Shown: positions 15,517 to 17,401 of the stretch, in pieces | Position numbering within the stretch: position 1 is the first letter of the stretch | Layout of the letters: each line of letters starts with the position of its first letter | Assembly (NCBI GenBank): GCA_045590415.1 | Contig: JAZNRA010000008.1 | Location: forward strand, 1-17,401 | Direction of reading: 5' to 3' | Source of the DNA: RGIG3009 sp045590415 | GTDB taxonomy: Bacteria > Bacillota > Clostridia > Oscillospirales > Acutalibacteraceae | Length of the DNA: 17,401 nt | Notes under the pieces: generated by a model | Database searches by the model: none | Seen by the model: the letters and a program-made list of their open reading frames with translations, nothing else | What the model was told of the DNA's origin: nothing | Translations under genes and position numbers: made by a program

Positions 15517-16472
15517 CACAGCCCACTCCCCATACTGTTAAATACGGTCACCAGCAAGATGGCAAGCACCAACGCCATTGCAGGCGAGAACAGCAGTTTT
15601 CCTACCCGCTCGCGCACCGTAAACAGCGAAACACCGTTGCCCACCGTTTTCACGTATCCGAGACGGCAAACCACCGTCAGCACCGCCGCACCGACCGCCG
15701 TCACCGCCACAAACACCACCGTGGTGATAACCTCTTGTTGATCCGGAAAGCGTTTCCCGAAGAAGTTTAACAACACCGACATCAGGTTATTACTGAAATG
15801 CAGCAGCACCGCCGGCCAAATGCTGTCGGTCTGCACGGTGAGATATCCCATCACGAGTCCCAAAATAAACGCAAACGGGATCTGCAACACGTTGCCGTGG
15901 AACAAGGCGAACAGCACGGCAGACAGCACGACCGCGAGCCCGTCACCGTGCAGGCGCAGGGTGTTAAGAATATATCCCCGAAAGATCATTTCTTCAATCA
16001 GTGCGGGTAACACCGCCGTTGATAGGATATTCAGCGCCAAGCTGACAAGCGTCGGTTGCAGCATATCCGGCATTTCGGGCTCGGGGACCCCCAGCATCGT
16101 CAGCCAATCCATCAGCCAGCTTGTCGCCACGTTGGCAAAGATCGCGATCGCCATGCCACCAACCACGCCGACACCGAGCACACCGCCGCTCACCCGCTTG
16201 GAGGCGAACGGATTGCGTCGGTAACCGCCGATGAGCGCCACCGCCACTGCAGGCACCGCCAAACAGACCACGTACACGATCATGTTGACGAGCATATATT
16301 TTTCGTGAATGTTCGCCCATTGCAGAATGCCGCCGAGCAATCCGAATTGCGAAGCAACCGTCAGCAAAAAATCAACGAACAGCATCGCGAGCAGCATAAC
16401 GGCCGCAAACGTACTGCTTTTTTTCAGTTGTCGCATTTCCGCTTGCGCGGGTGTAATGGTATACGGTTGCAT
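15516..16472 (-). CDS. CPBP-family intramembrane metalloprotease
   Basis: This 318-residue membrane protein has several hydrophobic segments and the three CPBP (CAAX protease/bacteriocin-processing) motifs. These are EEMIFRG (E160, E161, R165), FALFH (F188 to H192) and HFSNN (H225 to N229), the presumed metal and catalytic residues within membrane helices. Bacterial members process membrane peptides or protect against bacteriocins; the substrate here cannot be inferred. The ATG at 16472 has AAAGGGG upstream, and a longer in-frame start at 16526 would lie inside the candidate promoter. It heads a minus-strand unit with tadA and mscL, with one base of overlap with tadA. Sequence here is GC-rich compared with the polysaccharide operon. 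Confidence 0.88.
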   Translation of the reverse strand: MQPYTITPAQAEMRQLKKSSTFAAVMLLAMLFVDFLLTVASQFGLLGGILQWANIHEKYMLVNMIVYVVCLAVPAVAVALIGGYRRNPFASKRVSGGVLGVGVVGGMAIAIFANVATSWLMDWLTMLGVPEPEMPDMLQPTLVSLALNILSTAVLPALIEEMIFRGYILNTLRLHGDGLAVVLSAVLFALFHGNVLQIPFAFILGLVMGYLTVQTDSIWPAVLLHFSNNLMSVLLNFFGKRFPDQQEVITTVVFVAVTAVGAAVLTVVCRLGYVKTVGNGVSLFTVRERVGKLLFSPAMALVLAILLVTVFNSMGSGL

Positions 16473-16497
16473 GCGCGTTGCCCCTTTCCGTTCTTTC

Positions 16498-16526
16498 AGT
16501 ATATCGCAAATGTCGCGCCGACGCAA
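16498..16526 (-). promoter_or_regulatory. Candidate promoter of the CPBP-tadA unit
   Basis: On the minus strand, TTGCGT (16521-16526; 3 of 6) lies 17 nt from TATACT (16498-16503; 5 of 6). The leader would be about 20 nt and contains AAAGGGG. The -35 is weak, so this is a moderate call. Confidence 0.5.
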
Positions 16527-16554
16527 TAAAATTCCGAAAATGGCTAAAAAAGAG

Positions 16555-16583
16555 TTGCTATTAGGTGTAAAATGAACTAAAAT
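16555..16583 (+). promoter_or_regulatory. Candidate promoter of icd
   Basis: TTGCTA (16555-16560; 4 of 6) is followed after 17 nt by TAAAAT (16578-16583; 5 of 6). It lies back-to-back with the CPBP promoter in a 143-nt gap. The leader would be about 26 nt and includes the AAAGGA ribosome site. Confidence 0.6.
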
Positions 16584-16615
16584 AAAATCAACTTTTAAAC
16601 AAAGGAACGATCATC

Positions 16616-17401
16616 ATGAGTAAGATTCAAATGACCGCCCCGCTCGTCGAGATGGACGGCGACGAAATGACCCGCATTCTGTGGCAGGCGATCAAAGAAA
16701 AACTGCTGCTGCCGTTTGTGGATCTCAAATGTGAATACTACGACCTTGGTCTGCCGTACCGCGATCAGACCAACGATCAGGTCACGGTGGACGCGGCAAA
16801 CGCCATCAAAAAATACGGCGTCGGCGTCAAATGCGCCACCATCACCCCCAACGCACAACGCGTGGAGGAGTACAAATTAAAAGAAATGTGGAAAAGCCCC
16901 AACGGCACGCTTCGCGCCATGTTGGACGGCACGGTATTCCGCGCCCCCGTGGTGGTAAAAGGCATTGCGCCGAGCGTTTCCACCTGGCAGAAGCCCATCA
17001 CGCTCGCGCGTCACGCATACGGCGACGTGTATAAAAATTCCGAGCTGTACGTGGACGGCGCCGCTAAAGCGGAACTGCTCGTCACCTATCCGGACGGTCG
17101 CACCGATCGCAAGGTCATCCATGAGTTTACCGGCGGCGGCGTCATTCAAGGCGTGCACAACACGGATAAATCCATCGCGAGCTTCGCCCGTGCCTGCTTT
17201 AACTACGCCCTGTCGCTAAAGCAGGATCTATGGTTCTCCACCAAAGACACCATCTCCAAGATCTACGATCATCGGTTTAAGGATATCTTCGCCGAGATCT
17301 ACGAAGCCGAGTACAAAGAAGCGTTCGAGGCCACAGGCATCGAGTATTTCTACACGCTGATCGACGACGCGGTCGCGCGAAGTCGGATCGTAGCCATGTC
17401 G
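16616..17401 (+). CDS. icd: NADP-dependent isocitrate dehydrogenase, 5' part
   Basis: The first 262 residues of an isocitrate dehydrogenase that oxidatively decarboxylates isocitrate to 2-oxoglutarate with NADP+, feeding glutamate synthesis. It belongs to the eukaryotic-like homodimeric subfamily (about 400 residues), not the E. coli type. The diagnostic stretch ATITPNAQRVEEY is followed by KSPNGTLR (S94, R100), GTVFRAP (R109) and RHAYGDVY (R132, Y139). These residues fall at the same numbers as the isocitrate-binding residues of human IDH1, as far as I recall it. Further on are STKDTISKIYDHRFKDIF and LIDDAVA. The ATG at 16616 has AAAGGA upstream. The gene runs off the right edge with no stop. 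The last seven codons after DDAVAR do not look like the family's usual sequence there. Confidence 0.95.
   Translation, partial: MSKIQMTAPLVEMDGDEMTRILWQAIKEKLLLPFVDLKCEYYDLGLPYRDQTNDQVTVDAANAIKKYGVGVKCATITPNAQRVEEYKLKEMWKSPNGTLRAMLDGTVFRAPVVVKGIAPSVSTWQKPITLARHAYGDVYKNSELYVDGAAKAELLVTYPDGRTDRKVIHEFTGGGVIQGVHNTDKSIASFARACFNYALSLKQDLWFSTKDTISKIYDHRFKDIFAEIYEAEYKEAFEATGIEYFYTLIDDAVARSRIVAMS

Overview
This window looks like chromosome from a Gram-positive, mid-GC Firmicute, most likely an uncultured Clostridia of the gut type. The reasons are consensus sigma-A promoters (TTGACA-17-TATAAT or close) in nearly every intergenic gap, GGAGG-type ribosome binding sites, compact rho-independent terminators, a secreted protein made of cell-wall/choline-binding-like aromatic repeats, and a Wzx/Wzy capsule cluster. 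The lineage call is inference. No rRNA, tRNA, CRISPR array, insertion sequence or phage gene was seen.

Layout. (1) 1-157: a promoter leaving the left edge on the minus strand and hairpins that probably end the next gene. (2) 158-3895, minus strand: a 1245-residue secreted protein built almost entirely from about fifty Tyr/Trp-rich repeats, with no catalytic domain. (3) 3896-4244: a divergent control region with back-to-back promoters and a 12-bp palindrome. (4) 4245-12529, plus strand: one tight operon of eight genes for a cell-surface polysaccharide: PssD/Alg14-like, PssE/Alg13-like, GT4, Wzy-type polymerase, GT4, Wzx flippase, GT2 and a sulfotransferase-like protein. A strong bidirectional terminator closes it. 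(5) 12567-16472: an ArsB/YbiR-like transporter (minus), a small SGNH hydrolase (plus), then a minus-strand group of CPBP protease, tadA and mscL. (6) 16616-end: the first 262 codons of an NADP-dependent isocitrate dehydrogenase (plus), cut by the window edge.

How the genes work together. The operon supplies glycosyltransferases for about four linkages, a flippase to move the lipid-linked repeat unit across the membrane, a polymerase to join units outside, and a possible sulfation enzyme. It has no initiating sugar-phosphate transferase, chain-length regulator, ligase or nucleotide-sugar genes, so those must lie elsewhere. The giant repeat protein is transcribed divergently from the operon, and the -35 boxes are only 35 bp apart. 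Because its repeats resemble carbohydrate/cell-wall binding modules, the best system-level hypothesis here is a surface protein that coats or binds the (possibly sulfated) polysaccharide made next door. That link is inference.
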